64,000 bases of DNA from Hyphomonas sp. Its GTDB lineage: Bacteria > Pseudomonadota > Alphaproteobacteria > Caulobacterales > Hyphomonadaceae. The stretch spans positions 1 through 64,000 of the forward strand of contig WGNP01000013.1 of NCBI GenBank assembly GCA_016124495.1. Reading direction: 5' to 3'. This document shows, piece by piece, positions 17,586 to 27,464 of this stretch (its first letter is position 1; each line of letters starts with the position of its first letter). Position numbers and translations under genes: made by a program. Below the pieces are notes generated by a model that was not told where the DNA came from, made no database searches, and was given only the letters and a program-made list of their open reading frames with translations.

Positions 17586-20102
17586 CTACTCTTTCGGCTT
17601 GAATACGCCCGAATAGGTTATGCCCGCGAAGCTGACGAGGAATGTGCCTAGCAATGCATAAATCGCCTTGGCCCAGGTCCAGAGTGTGACTTCGTCGAAC
17701 AGGGTCACCGCCGGCATGGCCGGCAGGAATGGCATGTTTCCGGCAAGGCGCGAGAGCTGGATACCCTGGAACAGGCCAGCCTGGCCGATATCGGCCGGAT
17801 CACAAAGCGACTCCTGACGCAGGTCGATGATGGGAATGGCGGTATCCAGTGCGTAAAGCGCCGGCACAAGCGACAGGCAGGCTTGCGGGTCGCCGCGGCT
17901 CGAGAGGTCGACCAACACATTTCGCACAAGCATGACCTCGGCACCCACGATGCCGGCGATCCAGAATGCAACGAGCGTCACGGTCGCGCGCAGCGCCGAA
18001 AGACCAAAGCCGAACGGAACTTCCGCAAACAGCCAGACGAACGGCCGGATCCAGAGCGGACGGGCGCGGTTTTCCTCCCGGTAGCCTTCGCGCTGGATCC
18101 GCCGTGCGTCGGTATGGCGTCCAGAACGCGCGAATGCGATGGCGCACTCCCGCCAGGGGTGCGGAGACACGATGCGCTGTCCCTTGGCGGTCAGGTCGGT
18201 ACTGCGTTGCAGCCAGCGCATCCTGGCCTGCCAGGCGACGCCGTCCGACTGGTCCACTTCAATCTGGCGCAGGCTTATACTGTCGAGGCGGATGCGGCGG
18301 GCGCCGCTCCAGGCTGAGTCGGCGAAGCTGCCCAGCGTATCGATCCGGGCATTCGAAAGATCGACGATACCATCAAGCGTGTTGTCATGTGCGTATAGTC
18401 CGCCGTCTACGGAACAAGCGCTGGCATTGAGCGCGACGCCGTCGGGCCGGATGAACCGGGCGCCCTGGCAGCCGAAGTCTCCGGCAATCCGAGCCTTCCA
18501 GAACGTGGTCGTGCCTTCCGCCTCGAACTTATGGTCGTTTATCGCGACGAGCCGGACATGGCCGCCGACGTTGCAGGCGCTTGCATCCAGCGCGTCGCCG
18601 CCCGGATGGCTCAGGGCGGCGCCAAAGAAGCTTAGCGACTTGCCGATGCTTCCATTCGCCAGCCTGACTTCGCCGAAAGACTCGAACCGGAAATGCTCAT
18701 AGGCATCAAAGTTGGCAAGGCCGCCAATCTGGATGCCTGCCGCGGCGAGCGCGAGCCCGCCGGGATTGTTCAAGCGCGCGCCGTGGCAGGCGAAATCGCC
18801 GGCGACTCGCGCGTCCCAGAACAGGGACGCCCCTTCGGCCTCGAACCGTGTCCTGTCGATCGGCATCAGCTGAACGTGGCCGCCGACGCTGCAGGCGTTG
18901 GCATCCAGGGCGTCGGCGCCGGGGTTGCTGAGGTGCGCACCGAAAAAGGCGAGGTCCTTGCCGATGGTCGAGTTAGAGAGCTGCACCTCGCCTTCGGCTT
19001 CAAAGCGCGACCCATCGACCATGTCGAAGCCGGCCCGCCCACCCACCTGGATGTTTGCAGCCGCAAGCGCGACACGACCGGGCGCAGACAGGCGCGCGCC
19101 GTTGCAGATGAAGTCGCCGGAAACTTTCGTGTCCCAGAAGACCACTCGCCCAATGGCCTCGAACCGGTGACTTTTGGCGACGGTCAGGCGAACGTGCGCG
19201 CCGACTGTGCTGGCACTGACATCGAGCGCGTCTCCGTCCGGGTTGGACACAGAGGCACCGTAAAAGTTGAGATTCTTGCCGACGCTGGCATTTGACAGCC
19301 GCACTTCACCTTCAGCAACAAATCGCCGCTCATCGAGCAGGTCAAAGGTTGCCTCGCCGCCGATGTTGACGCCGGCCGCATCGAGCGCGAGGCCATCGCG
19401 GCCCGTGATCGTGGCACCGTCGAATGCAAGGTCGCCCCCGATAAAGGCGCTCGACATCCGCACATCGCCTTCGGCGACGAAGCCCATCTCGAACAGGGCG
19501 CTGCCCTCGATCCGGGCAAGCCAGAGGTTCAAGGCCGGGGGCGCCCTTGTCAGGCCGCGCGGCACGTCGCCGGGACATTTCAACAATGCTCCGCGCGCCC
19601 AGAGATCGCCGCCGATCCGGGCCGCCCTCAAGCGGATATAGGCCATCGGCATTGCCGGCGGCGACGACGGCAATGGAGAGGCCTCCCTGAAGTCGAAGTC
19701 TCCGCTGACCTTGACGCCCTCTCCCCAGAGTTCGCGAAACCGGCTCTGACGGATCGAAAACCGGGAGAGTTCCGCATTGGTGATGTCAATGCGGCCTGAG
19801 AAATCACACTGCTCAAGAGCTATAACGCCAAAGCCGCCGCCGCCCGGCGCGGTGCAATCTGCGAGGTCGAGATCGCCCTCGACCCGGACGCCGCGCACTC
19901 GCAGGCCCGACGGGAGACCGGCAATGCGGCTATCGAGCCCCAGCAGCATGTCCCGGAGGAACCGGGCCGGAACAACCGGCTTGAGTGCAGCGTCATATCC
20001 CGGTGCCAATGTCAGGTCCGCCCAAGCCCCCTCGCGCAGTGCCGCGATAAGTGCCTGCTCATCGGCCAATGGCCTGGCTCCGCCCCCGTTTTGCATCTCC
20101 AA
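17586..20102 (-). CDS. 838-aa pentapeptide-like repeat protein with C-terminal TM segments
   Basis: Several ~80-residue units (GDFxCxGARLxxPGxxALAAAxIQxGGxAxFD...FExxGEVxLxNxxIGKxLxFFGAxLSxPGxDALDAxAxxVGGHVxL) followed by FGFGLSALRATVTLVAFWIAGIVGAEVML and YALLGTFLVSFAGI hydrophobic segments. Confidence 0.8.
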   Translation of the reverse strand: MEMQNGGGARPLADEQALIAALREGAWADLTLAPGYDAALKPVVPARFLRDMLLGLDSRIAGLPSGLRVRGVRVEGDLDLADCTAPGGGGFGVIALEQCDFSGRIDITNAELSRFSIRQSRFRELWGEGVKVSGDFDFREASPLPSSPPAMPMAYIRLRAARIGGDLWARGALLKCPGDVPRGLTRAPPALNLWLARIEGSALFEMGFVAEGDVRMSSAFIGGDLAFDGATITGRDGLALDAAGVNIGGEATFDLLDERRFVAEGEVRLSNASVGKNLNFYGASVSNPDGDALDVSASTVGAHVRLTVAKSHRFEAIGRVVFWDTKVSGDFICNGARLSAPGRVALAAANIQVGGRAGFDMVDGSRFEAEGEVQLSNSTIGKDLAFFGAHLSNPGADALDANACSVGGHVQLMPIDRTRFEAEGASLFWDARVAGDFACHGARLNNPGGLALAAAGIQIGGLANFDAYEHFRFESFGEVRLANGSIGKSLSFFGAALSHPGGDALDASACNVGGHVRLVAINDHKFEAEGTTTFWKARIAGDFGCQGARFIRPDGVALNASACSVDGGLYAHDNTLDGIVDLSNARIDTLGSFADSAWSGARRIRLDSISLRQIEVDQSDGVAWQARMRWLQRSTDLTAKGQRIVSPHPWRECAIAFARSGRHTDARRIQREGYREENRARPLWIRPFVWLFAEVPFGFGLSALRATVTLVAFWIAGIVGAEVMLVRNVLVDLSSRGDPQACLSLVPALYALDTAIPIIDLRQESLCDPADIGQAGLFQGIQLSRLAGNMPFLPAMPAVTLFDEVTLWTWAKAIYALLGTFLVSFAGITYSGVFKPKE

Positions 20103-20117
20103 GACCCCCGACCCGGC

Positions 20118-20598
20118 TTATGCAAAGGATGGATAGGCGAGACTCCGGCAGAGGCAATAGCCCTTTGCCAGAAGCCCTGTCAGCTCAGGGGCCAGGGGTT
20201 TCCAGCCCGCAAGCCCGGCGGCCTGTTTCATCCAGTTCGCCAAACGGGCTTCGTCGAACTCGCCTTCGTAAAGTTCGGTCCAGCGGGCTTCGCCGCTCTT
20301 CGGCGTCGCACCGGGCGGGAGCGGGTCAATCTCGGCGCCCTTGAAGACGTTCACCTTCACATACCGCGTCAGCACGTGGAACGTGACGAACCAGCCCTGC
20401 CCTTCAATTCCGTAGAAGGGCGAGTTCCACTTCAAGGCCTTCTGAACCTTCGGTCACAGCCTTGACGATCAGCGCATCCAGCCGCTGGCCGGCCTCCTGC
20501 TTCCAGGCCTGCACAGGCGCATCACCGCCCACCCTGGCAATCCGCCGACTGCCTCCGGAGGGGAGGCCCACTTTCGCGGGCCTGGCGTTTTTCGCCAT
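20118..20598 (-). pseudogene. DUF1801-family gene interrupted by a single-base frameshift
   Basis: Frame 1 MAKNARPAKVG...VQAWKQEAGQRLDALIVKAV continues in frame 2 as KVQKALKWNSPFYGIEGQGWFVTFHVLTRYVKVNVFKG. Confidence 0.75.
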
Positions 20599-20603
20599 CC
20601 AGG

Positions 20604-21794
20604 TCAGGCCGATTGCTGGAGTTTCGGCCGCCGCAGATCCGCCGCGAGCCCCGCCCCCATGAGGTCGATGAAGTTCTCCGAGTAGAAGTTCGTGATCTGC
20701 GCCGGAGTGCAGCCCGCCAGCGTTTCGTCGAAACGCTTCAACGGATTGCGGCCACCTTCGACATGCGGATAGTCCGACGAGAAAAGGCAGATTTCATCGC
20801 CTGAATTGCGGATGATCCAGCCAGCGTCCTCATGCGGATAGGGCGCGGCGCGAAAACTCCGGCGGACGATCTCGGACGGCTTCGCCGAGAGCCTCTGCAA
20901 CCGCTCCTCATTGCGCACAAAAGCATGCGCGGCCGAATCCATCGAGCGCATCCATCCGGGCACCCAGGCAGCACCCAGTTCGATGGCGCCCCATTTCAGT
21001 TTCGGGAACCTGTCGAACACACCATCGAAGATCAACGTCGCAAGTGTCTGCATCGCCGATTGCGGGATCGGCATGTAGGAGACCGACGTGAAATTGTCGT
21101 CACCGCCATGGAAATCCGGCACCGGCGGCAGGCCATTGGCCTTGTAGACAGGGCTCATCTTCTCCTCGCCGCCGACATGCAGGAGGACCGGCAGCCCTGC
21201 CTCCTCCGCGAGGCGCCAGACAGGGTCGAGCCCGATATGGCTCGGCGAATGCTTTTGTGGGCACGCGGACGGAACCATGATCGCCTTAGCGCCCAGCTTG
21301 ATCGCAAGGCGCGCGGTCGCCTCAGCGCGGGCGAAATCTTCCAGCGGCACATAGGTCACCGGCAGAAGGCGCCGGTCGACGGCGCAGAAGTCCGTCATCA
21401 TCCGGTTATGCGCATCGGCGGCAGCGTAGCAGAGTTCCATGTCATCGGACTGGTCGAGCCCGAAATTGCCGAGGCAGAAGGTCGTGAAAACCAGCTGGCT
21501 GGCGAAGCCGAGACGGTCCATCGCGGCGGGCCGATCCTCGCGGCGGAAAGATCCGAGGGCGGTATAGTTCTTGTTGAGCAGGATCGCGTCTGCGGCGGCG
21601 GCGCGGTAGGCCGCGTCCTCATGGCGCGCACGCTCCGCGTTCATCCGGTCCGCATGGGAGTGCTTCCATTTGTAAACCGGCAAGTCGTGATAGCGCGCGA
21701 GCAGGCGCTTTTCGAAATACGGGTCGAGGACATCCGTCATCTCCATGAGATGAGAGTCGGCGTCGTGGATCAGCCGTCCGGCGGCATATGACAT
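20604..21794 (-). CDS. Amidohydrolase-family (ACMSD-like) metal-dependent hydrolase
   Basis: HDADSHLMEMTD...VLLHVGGEEK...FSSDYPHVEGGRNPLKRF. Confidence 0.88.
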   Translation of the reverse strand: MSYAAGRLIHDADSHLMEMTDVLDPYFEKRLLARYHDLPVYKWKHSHADRMNAERARHEDAAYRAAAADAILLNKNYTALGSFRREDRPAAMDRLGFASQLVFTTFCLGNFGLDQSDDMELCYAAADAHNRMMTDFCAVDRRLLPVTYVPLEDFARAEATARLAIKLGAKAIMVPSACPQKHSPSHIGLDPVWRLAEEAGLPVLLHVGGEEKMSPVYKANGLPPVPDFHGGDDNFTSVSYMPIPQSAMQTLATLIFDGVFDRFPKLKWGAIELGAAWVPGWMRSMDSAAHAFVRNEERLQRLSAKPSEIVRRSFRAAPYPHEDAGWIIRNSGDEICLFSSDYPHVEGGRNPLKRFDETLAGCTPAQITNFYSENFIDLMGAGLAADLRRPKLQQSA

Positions 21795-21922
21795 TATGGT
21801 TCCTCCCGGGCATTTTTATGGAGGATGTCATAAGTGCCAGAGAAGTCAAAACATGCGCAGAGGTCGCCACAAAATGTGGCTCATCCGGCAGAATGGGCTA
21901 CACGTCGCCGCGAACGTGCGAC

Positions 21923-22975
21923 CTAAAATGCAGCCAGGATCGCGTCAGCCATCTGTCGGGTCGTCAGTGCGCCGCCGAGGTCCCGCGTGCGCGCGCCTCG
22001 GTCCAAGGCCTTGCCCACAGCGGCGAGAAGCGCGTCAGCCGCCTTCTCCTTCCCAAGCGACCAGCGCAGCGCCATCTCGAGCGAGAGGATGGCGGCGCAC
22101 GGGTTGGCGAGGCCCTGCCCCGCGATATCCGGCGCCGAGCCATGCACCGGCTCATAGAGGCCCGGCACACCCGGCGCGCCGAGCGAGGCCGAAGGCAGCA
22201 TGCCGATTGAGCCGGTTAGCATCGCGGCTTCATCCGACAGGATGTCACCGAACAGGTTGTCGGCCAGGATTACATCGAATTGCTTGGGCTGGCGCACGAG
22301 TTCCATCGCGCAGGCATCGGCGTACATATGGCTGAGCGCGACGCCGCCCCCGAACTCGGCATGCGCGAGCGTGACTTCCTGGCGCCAGAACAGGCCCGAC
22401 TCCATAACATTGGATTTCTCCACCGAAAGCACGCGCCCCGAACGGCCGCGCGCAATGTCGAACGCGACGCGGGCGACACGCTCAATCTCCGGATGGGTAT
22501 AAATGGCGGTATCATAGCCGCGGCGCAGACCGCCCTCCTCGTCGATACCGCGCGGCTGGCCGAAATAGACACCTCCCGTCAGTTCACGGACGATCATCAG
22601 GTCGAGCCCTTCAATGCGGTCGCGCTTGAGGCTAGACGCCTCCACCAGCGCCGGGAAACAGAAGGCGGGGCGCAGGTTCGCAAACACGTCCAGCCCTTTG
22701 CGCAGCGCCAGCAGGCCGGCTTCCGGGCGCTTGTCGCGCGCCGCTCCGGTCCATTTCGGCCCGCCGACCGCGCCGAGCAGGACCGCGTGCGACTTGCGCG
22801 CCCGCCCCAGCGTCTCGTCGGTCAGCGGGGTGCCATGCGCATCGAGGCTGGCGCCCCCAACAAGACCGGCTTCTATGATGATGTCCGGCAGGAGGAATTC
22901 CGCCACGCGGCGCGCCTCGGCAATGACTTCCGGTCCGATGCCGTCACCGGGCAGCAGGAGCAGAGTTTTTTTCAT
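21923..22975 (-). CDS. leuB: 3-isopropylmalate dehydrogenase
   Basis: [19 protein letters not shown]...[10 protein letters not shown]...[27 protein letters not shown]. Confidence 0.97.
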   Translation of the reverse strand: MKKTLLLLPGDGIGPEVIAEARRVAEFLLPDIIIEAGLVGGASLDAHGTPLTDETLGRARKSHAVLLGAVGGPKWTGAARDKRPEAGLLALRKGLDVFANLRPAFCFPALVEASSLKRDRIEGLDLMIVRELTGGVYFGQPRGIDEEGGLRRGYDTAIYTHPEIERVARVAFDIARGRSGRVLSVEKSNVMESGLFWRQEVTLAHAEFGGGVALSHMYADACAMELVRQPKQFDVILADNLFGDILSDEAAMLTGSIGMLPSASLGAPGVPGLYEPVHGSAPDIAGQGLANPCAAILSLEMALRWSLGKEKAADALLAAVGKALDRGARTRDLGGALTTRQMADAILAAF

Positions 22976-23044
22976 GGGCGCGGGCCTCCGGAAGGGTCAG
23001 TCTCGCCGCGTGAGTAGCGAGGCCGGACGGCGGGCGCAACCGGT

Positions 23045-23248
23045 TCAGATAGGCTCGGGGTCGGCCTCATAGAGGCGCAGCGCCCGGTGCGTGATGCGCA
23101 TGAGGCCGGGACACAGCACATCGACGGAATAGGCGTAGTCAATACAGCCTGCCCCGGCGCGGCTGGCCCCGATCATCTGCTCCGTCGCCGGCCGGGCCGC
23201 TTCAAGGTTTTTGGGCGGAACGCGAACGGGGCCTTCGATGACGATCAT
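23045..23248 (-). CDS. Truncated antibiotic-biosynthesis-monooxygenase (ABM) domain
   Basis: MIVIEGPVRVPPKNLEAARPATEQMIGASRAGAGCIDYAYSVDVLCPGLMRITHRA then unrelated short tail. Confidence 0.55.
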   Translation of the reverse strand: MIVIEGPVRVPPKNLEAARPATEQMIGASRAGAGCIDYAYSVDVLCPGLMRITHRALRLYEADPEPI

Positions 23249-23258
23249 GGGGTGTTTG

Positions 23259-23633
23259 TCACTGGCCGGCGGTGGTCGCGCCGCCGCTTCCTACCCGCTG
23301 AATCTTGTCCGTCTGTTCCCTGGCATTGCCGGCCATAAGCTTGTCGAAATCTTCCCAGACCTTGGTGGACTTGCACTCTTTCTGCGCAAAGCGCGTTCCG
23401 ATCGTATCCATGGCGCGGCAAGGGATGGGGGTGCCATCCGGCGCTGCCTGGCCTTCCATTGAGGCGGTGAGCTTTCCCGTACCGGCGGCAGGCTGCGCGG
23501 GGGCCGTGGCACAGGGTCCCAGAGCGGTGGTCAGGGCTGCTATGAGTAACGCCGGGTGTCGGGTGATGCAGGCGTACCTATCGTCTGGTGTCCTGTGTTC
23601 CGCGCAAGTCGCAGCAAGTCTGGTCAGGGGCAC
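23259..23633 (-). CDS. Small secreted/lipoprotein-like hypothetical
   Basis: LLIAALTTALGPCATAP segment; CRAMDTIGTRFAQKECKSTKVWEDFDKLM. Confidence 0.5.
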   Translation of the reverse strand: MPLTRLAATCAEHRTPDDRYACITRHPALLIAALTTALGPCATAPAQPAAGTGKLTASMEGQAAPDGTPIPCRAMDTIGTRFAQKECKSTKVWEDFDKLMAGNAREQTDKIQRVGSGGATTAGQ

Positions 23634-23685
23634 AATTCATTCATCCCACAAACCCGGTGACAAGCCCGGGTTGATCCTGGCGTGA

Positions 23686-23850
23686 TCAGGACGGGTCCTG
23701 TCCGGAACCAGGTGCCTCCTCTGCCGGCGCCGGATTAACGGGAACCTCGACGCCCGGTACCTCCGGCTTCATACCGAAAGGATCGGTCAGACATCCGCTC
23801 AGCGGAACCAGCAGCAGCAGAGGCAGGATGAGGCGGGCGGCGCGGGGCAT
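23686..23850 (-). CDS. Small lipoprotein
   Basis: MPRAARLILPLLLLVPLSGCLTDPFGMKPEV, lipobox LSGC. Confidence 0.55.
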   Translation of the reverse strand: MPRAARLILPLLLLVPLSGCLTDPFGMKPEVPGVEVPVNPAPAEEAPGSGQDPS

Positions 23851-23884
23851 AAGATCGTGTCTCCGGTTGCAGCCAGGTCCACGC

Positions 23885-24514
23885 TCAGCGCGCGGGTTCG
23901 AGCCAGGGGGCGGCGAGGCGGCGCCGGGCTTCAAACGTGTCGATCTCGCACGCGGCGGTCAGCGAGGCGCCGATCTCATCGAGGCCAGCCATCAGGTTGG
24001 ACTTTCGGCCCGGGTCGATGTCGAAATGGTGCGTCTCGCCGTCCGGCGTCGTCACGGCCTGAGTGGCAAGGTCCACCGTGAAGACGTGGTTCGATCCACC
24101 CGCCGCCTTCGCCAGCCTCTCGCACACATCCGCCGGCAACCGCACCGGCAGGATGCCGTTCTTGTAGCAGTTATTGTGGAAAATGTCGGCGAAGCTGGGC
24201 GCGATAACACAGGTAACGCCCTGGTCGAGCAGCGCCCAGGGCGCATGCTCGCGCGACGAGCCGCAGCCGAAATTCTCGCCCGCTATCAGGATCGAGGCTT
24301 TCGCGTACTCAGGCCGGTTGAGCACGAAACTTGGGTCGGGAGAACCATCCGCCTTGGTTTTCAGTTCATGGAACAGACCGGTCGCGAGCCCGGTCCGCGT
24401 CGTCGTCTTCAGGAACTGTTTCGGGATGATCATGTCCGTGTCGACATTCGACATCGGCTTGCCCTTCTCGAGCAGCGGCGCAGCAGTTCCGGTGAGGGAT
24501 GTGAACGGGGTCAT
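23885..24514 (-). CDS. leuD: 3-isopropylmalate dehydratase small subunit
   Basis: [15 protein letters not shown]...[17 protein letters not shown]. Confidence 0.97.
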   Translation of the reverse strand: MTPFTSLTGTAAPLLEKGKPMSNVDTDMIIPKQFLKTTTRTGLATGLFHELKTKADGSPDPSFVLNRPEYAKASILIAGENFGCGSSREHAPWALLDQGVTCVIAPSFADIFHNNCYKNGILPVRLPADVCERLAKAAGGSNHVFTVDLATQAVTTPDGETHHFDIDPGRKSNLMAGLDEIGASLTAACEIDTFEARRRLAAPWLEPAR

Positions 24515-24523
24515 GGGTCGTTT

Positions 24524-25372
24524 TTAATCCACGCCGCCGGAAATGAACAGGGTCGGCACGCCCATTGTGCCGTCGCGGACGGTAAAGACGCGGGTGCCCG
24601 CGCGGCGCCCCGTTCGCACCTCGGAGACATTGAAGCCCTTGGTAGCGAGCCGGCCGTGCGCCGCCTCGATATCGCCGACACGCCACGTGAGGCCCCAGAA
24701 ATTATCCGGCCCGGACGCCTCCTCCCCCTGCCCCGACCGGTGTGCGATCTCGACCGTCAGGCCGCCGGTGCGGAAGAAGATCAGCCGCAGGCCCCATTCC
24801 GGCGCCGAACGGTCGAGCGCGAGACGCAGGCCGAGCTTGGCGCCATATAGCGCCATCGCGCGGTCCGGGTTCGGCGTGTTGATTACCAGATGGTCTAACG
24901 CATGGACGTGGCCGAGCGCCACCTCCGCCGGCTCCAGCGCGCCCTCCTCCGGCGCTACGAAGAACCAGCGGATGCCGGCAGTGTGCTCAGGCGGCACGCG
25001 GAAGCTGCGCCAGGTCCGGCGGGCCTCGCGCGCCATGTCTTCGCTCATCCCGTCCTGGATTTCTTCGGGAGAAAGGGCCAAGCGCGTCAGGACGCGGTGA
25101 TCACCCCCAAGGTCGGTTGAGCGGAAGGCGAGGGATTTGAGGCCGGGCCCCTCCTGCGTGATCCGCGCGCGCAGGTGCTCGGCCGATGCTCCGCACCCGG
25201 ACGGGGCAACAAGTTCCAGCGCCGTATTGCCAAGCTGGAACAGCGCAGTTGCCACCCCCCCATCACTGACCGCCCGCCAATCCGGTGCCCGGCCGAGCAG
25301 GGCGGCATACACCGCCGTGCCCGCCTCGATATCCGGCGCGAGGATCACGATGTGATCGAGGCCGTTGATCAT
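24524..25372 (-). CDS. VOC (glyoxalase-like) protein
   Basis: GLDHIVILAPDIEAGTAVYAALLGR... and LDHLVINTPNPDRAMALYGAKLGLRLALD. Confidence 0.88.
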   Translation of the reverse strand: MINGLDHIVILAPDIEAGTAVYAALLGRAPDWRAVSDGGVATALFQLGNTALELVAPSGCGASAEHLRARITQEGPGLKSLAFRSTDLGGDHRVLTRLALSPEEIQDGMSEDMAREARRTWRSFRVPPEHTAGIRWFFVAPEEGALEPAEVALGHVHALDHLVINTPNPDRAMALYGAKLGLRLALDRSAPEWGLRLIFFRTGGLTVEIAHRSGQGEEASGPDNFWGLTWRVGDIEAAHGRLATKGFNVSEVRTGRRAGTRVFTVRDGTMGVPTLFISGGVD

Positions 25373-26004
25373 GCGGCCGCGCTCGCCTGCGGCAGGCAGT
25401 CATTCACCGCCTTGAAGCCAGGCAGGGCCTCGACACCCGCCAGCCATTTGCGGACATTGCCATAGGGCGCCAGATCAATGCCCGCCTGTGGGGCATAGGC
25501 CGCGATGGCGTAGATATCGATGTCCGCAATCGTGGCGCCCTTGCCGACCAGCCAGTCACGCCCGTCCAGCAGCTTGTTCAGCTCCTTCAGGCTGACCAGC
25601 GCGGACTGCAGGTTCGCTTCGGCGACCTGTTCGGGAAACTTGAAGAAGCCGAGCTTCAGCGCCCGCGTGCGATAGATGCCGGTGGTCAGCGTGCCCGCGC
25701 CCCAGAGCTGCCATTCGCGCGCCCGCAGCCGCTCGCCCCGGTCCCTGCCGCCGAACTTTCCGGTCTCATCGGCGAGGTAGTCGAGGATCACGGACGACTG
25801 GCAGAGGCAGTAATCGGTCTGGCTGTCTTCCAGCACCGGCACCTGGCCGTAGCGGTTCCGGGCGAGAAAGGCGTCCGCCTTGTGCGCCCCGGCGCGCAGG
25901 TCGACATGTTCATAGTCGAACGGTGTGCCGGTAAGGCGCAGCATCAGCGCCGCCTTGTAGGTGGGGCCGGACGCAAAGATGCCGTGCAGGGTGTAACGGG
26001 CCAT
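25369..26004 (-). CDS. Glutathione S-transferase family protein
   Basis: ASGPTYKAALMLRLTGTPFDYEHVDLRAG...RNRYGQVPVLED...SSVILDYLADETG. Confidence 0.92.
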   Translation of the reverse strand: MARYTLHGIFASGPTYKAALMLRLTGTPFDYEHVDLRAGAHKADAFLARNRYGQVPVLEDSQTDYCLCQSSVILDYLADETGKFGGRDRGERLRAREWQLWGAGTLTTGIYRTRALKLGFFKFPEQVAEANLQSALVSLKELNKLLDGRDWLVGKGATIADIDIYAIAAYAPQAGIDLAPYGNVRKWLAGVEALPGFKAVNDCLPQASAAA

Positions 26005-26136
26005 GATATTTCCTCGGATGGTGTCTCACCCGCAGTTACCATCAAGGCCCGGAACCTGGCGAGCCCTGCCGCAACGGACCTTAAGGCGGCCGCGAAACTC
26101 CGTCGAACACCCTTCGCGGCTCCTGCTTCAGGCGCT

Positions 26137-26655
26137 TTATTCCTTTTCGCGCGTCAGCCGCTCTGCAAAGGAAATTCCGATCGCGGAAAGGACGAACGTG
26201 AAGTGAATGACAGCCACCACTGCCACAATCTGCACGTTCTCCAGACTGAGGTCACCGCCCAGGTAAGTCTTCAGGGCGTGAACGCCTGAAATCGAGATGA
26301 TGGCAAACGCGAGCTTCAGCTTGAGATTGTAGGTGTTGACGTGGTCCAGCCAGTCCGGCTTCTTCATGTCTTTCTCGTCAAAGTGCCGGGTCGTAACGAA
26401 GAGTGATACGCCCGCCAGAGACACAACCCAGACAAGCTGCGCCACCATGGTCATGTCCACCAGTTCCAGCACCTTGATGATCAGGTCGATCTTGGTGATC
26501 TCATCAAACAGCAGGGTGTTCATCAGCCGGTAGGTCTCGAGCACGAACTTGCCGAGAATACCAAGAATGATCGTGACCAGACCCACATAGAAGAACAGCA
26601 TGGTGAAACGCATGCCATAGAGCAGCGACCCAACCCATGAGAGTAGTTTTTCCAT
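26137..26655 (-). CDS. YqhA/UPF0114 family membrane protein
   Basis: MEKLLSWVGSLLYGMRFTMLFFYVGL...IIKVLELVDMTMVAQLVWVVSLAGVSLFV. Confidence 0.88.
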   Translation of the reverse strand: MEKLLSWVGSLLYGMRFTMLFFYVGLVTIILGILGKFVLETYRLMNTLLFDEITKIDLIIKVLELVDMTMVAQLVWVVSLAGVSLFVTTRHFDEKDMKKPDWLDHVNTYNLKLKLAFAIISISGVHALKTYLGGDLSLENVQIVAVVAVIHFTFVLSAIGISFAERLTREKE

Positions 26656-27017
26656 TCTTGCCCACCTTGAAACAGAAGAGACCGTTACATCAGACAGCGC
26701 TGCCGCCGCAGTATCCCGCGCCGCACTGCCGAAAACCCCGATGGCGCAGGTGCGCCGATAGGTGACGCTGTATCTGTCCAGCGCCTGTTTGGACAGACCC
26801 GACCAGAAAGCACAGTGAAATAGCTCGGTGCCGGCGTAGATGACAATCGGGCTTTCGCGACCGCGACACTTTCGCAATGTCCCGGGCGAGACGCTTGCAG
26901 AAGCGTCCGGCGGTATCCACGTCTCCCGGCGAACGGAAAAACCAATGACCATCAAGCCGCTTCACGGCCTCCGGCTGACCGGGGCTTTTGACAGGCAAGG
27001 AAAGTTAGAGGGAAGGC

Positions 27018-27407
27018 ATGATGCGTACTATTATGGTGGCGGGCGTCGCAATGGTGCTTGGAGCCTGCGGTGATGCAGCCGACCTGCAACACGTGAAGCA
27101 GAGCGCGCTCGATCTGGGCGGGCAGGCCCTCGAGGCGGCAAGCGGCGCAGTGGATACCAAGACAGCCTGCGTGCTGGCCGGGCAATCCGAAGTATTCTGC
27201 GGCTGCGTTCAGGACAACCTGGGGTCCGAGATCACCGGCGAGCATCTGGAAACGCTGAAGAATGTCGTCAGCGAAAGTCTCAGCGGAGAAGGCTTGCCGG
27301 TCGCCATCGAGAAAGCCGGCAGTCTTGACGCGCAGACCCGCGAGGCATTGGTTCAGTGCGCAACAAAGGCCGCAATTGAAGGCGCTTTGGGCGAGGCGGG
27401 AAACTAG
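27018..27407 (+). CDS. Hypothetical lipoprotein
   Basis: MMRTIMVAGVAMVLGACGDAADLQ lipobox. Confidence 0.7.
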   Translation: MMRTIMVAGVAMVLGACGDAADLQHVKQSALDLGGQALEAASGAVDTKTACVLAGQSEVFCGCVQDNLGSEITGEHLETLKNVVSESLSGEGLPVAIEKAGSLDAQTREALVQCATKAAIEGALGEAGN

Positions 27408-27464
27408 CTTTTGACCCACGCTGACCGAGCGGATTGAACAGGCCAATCCAAGCCGCTCGCGGCG

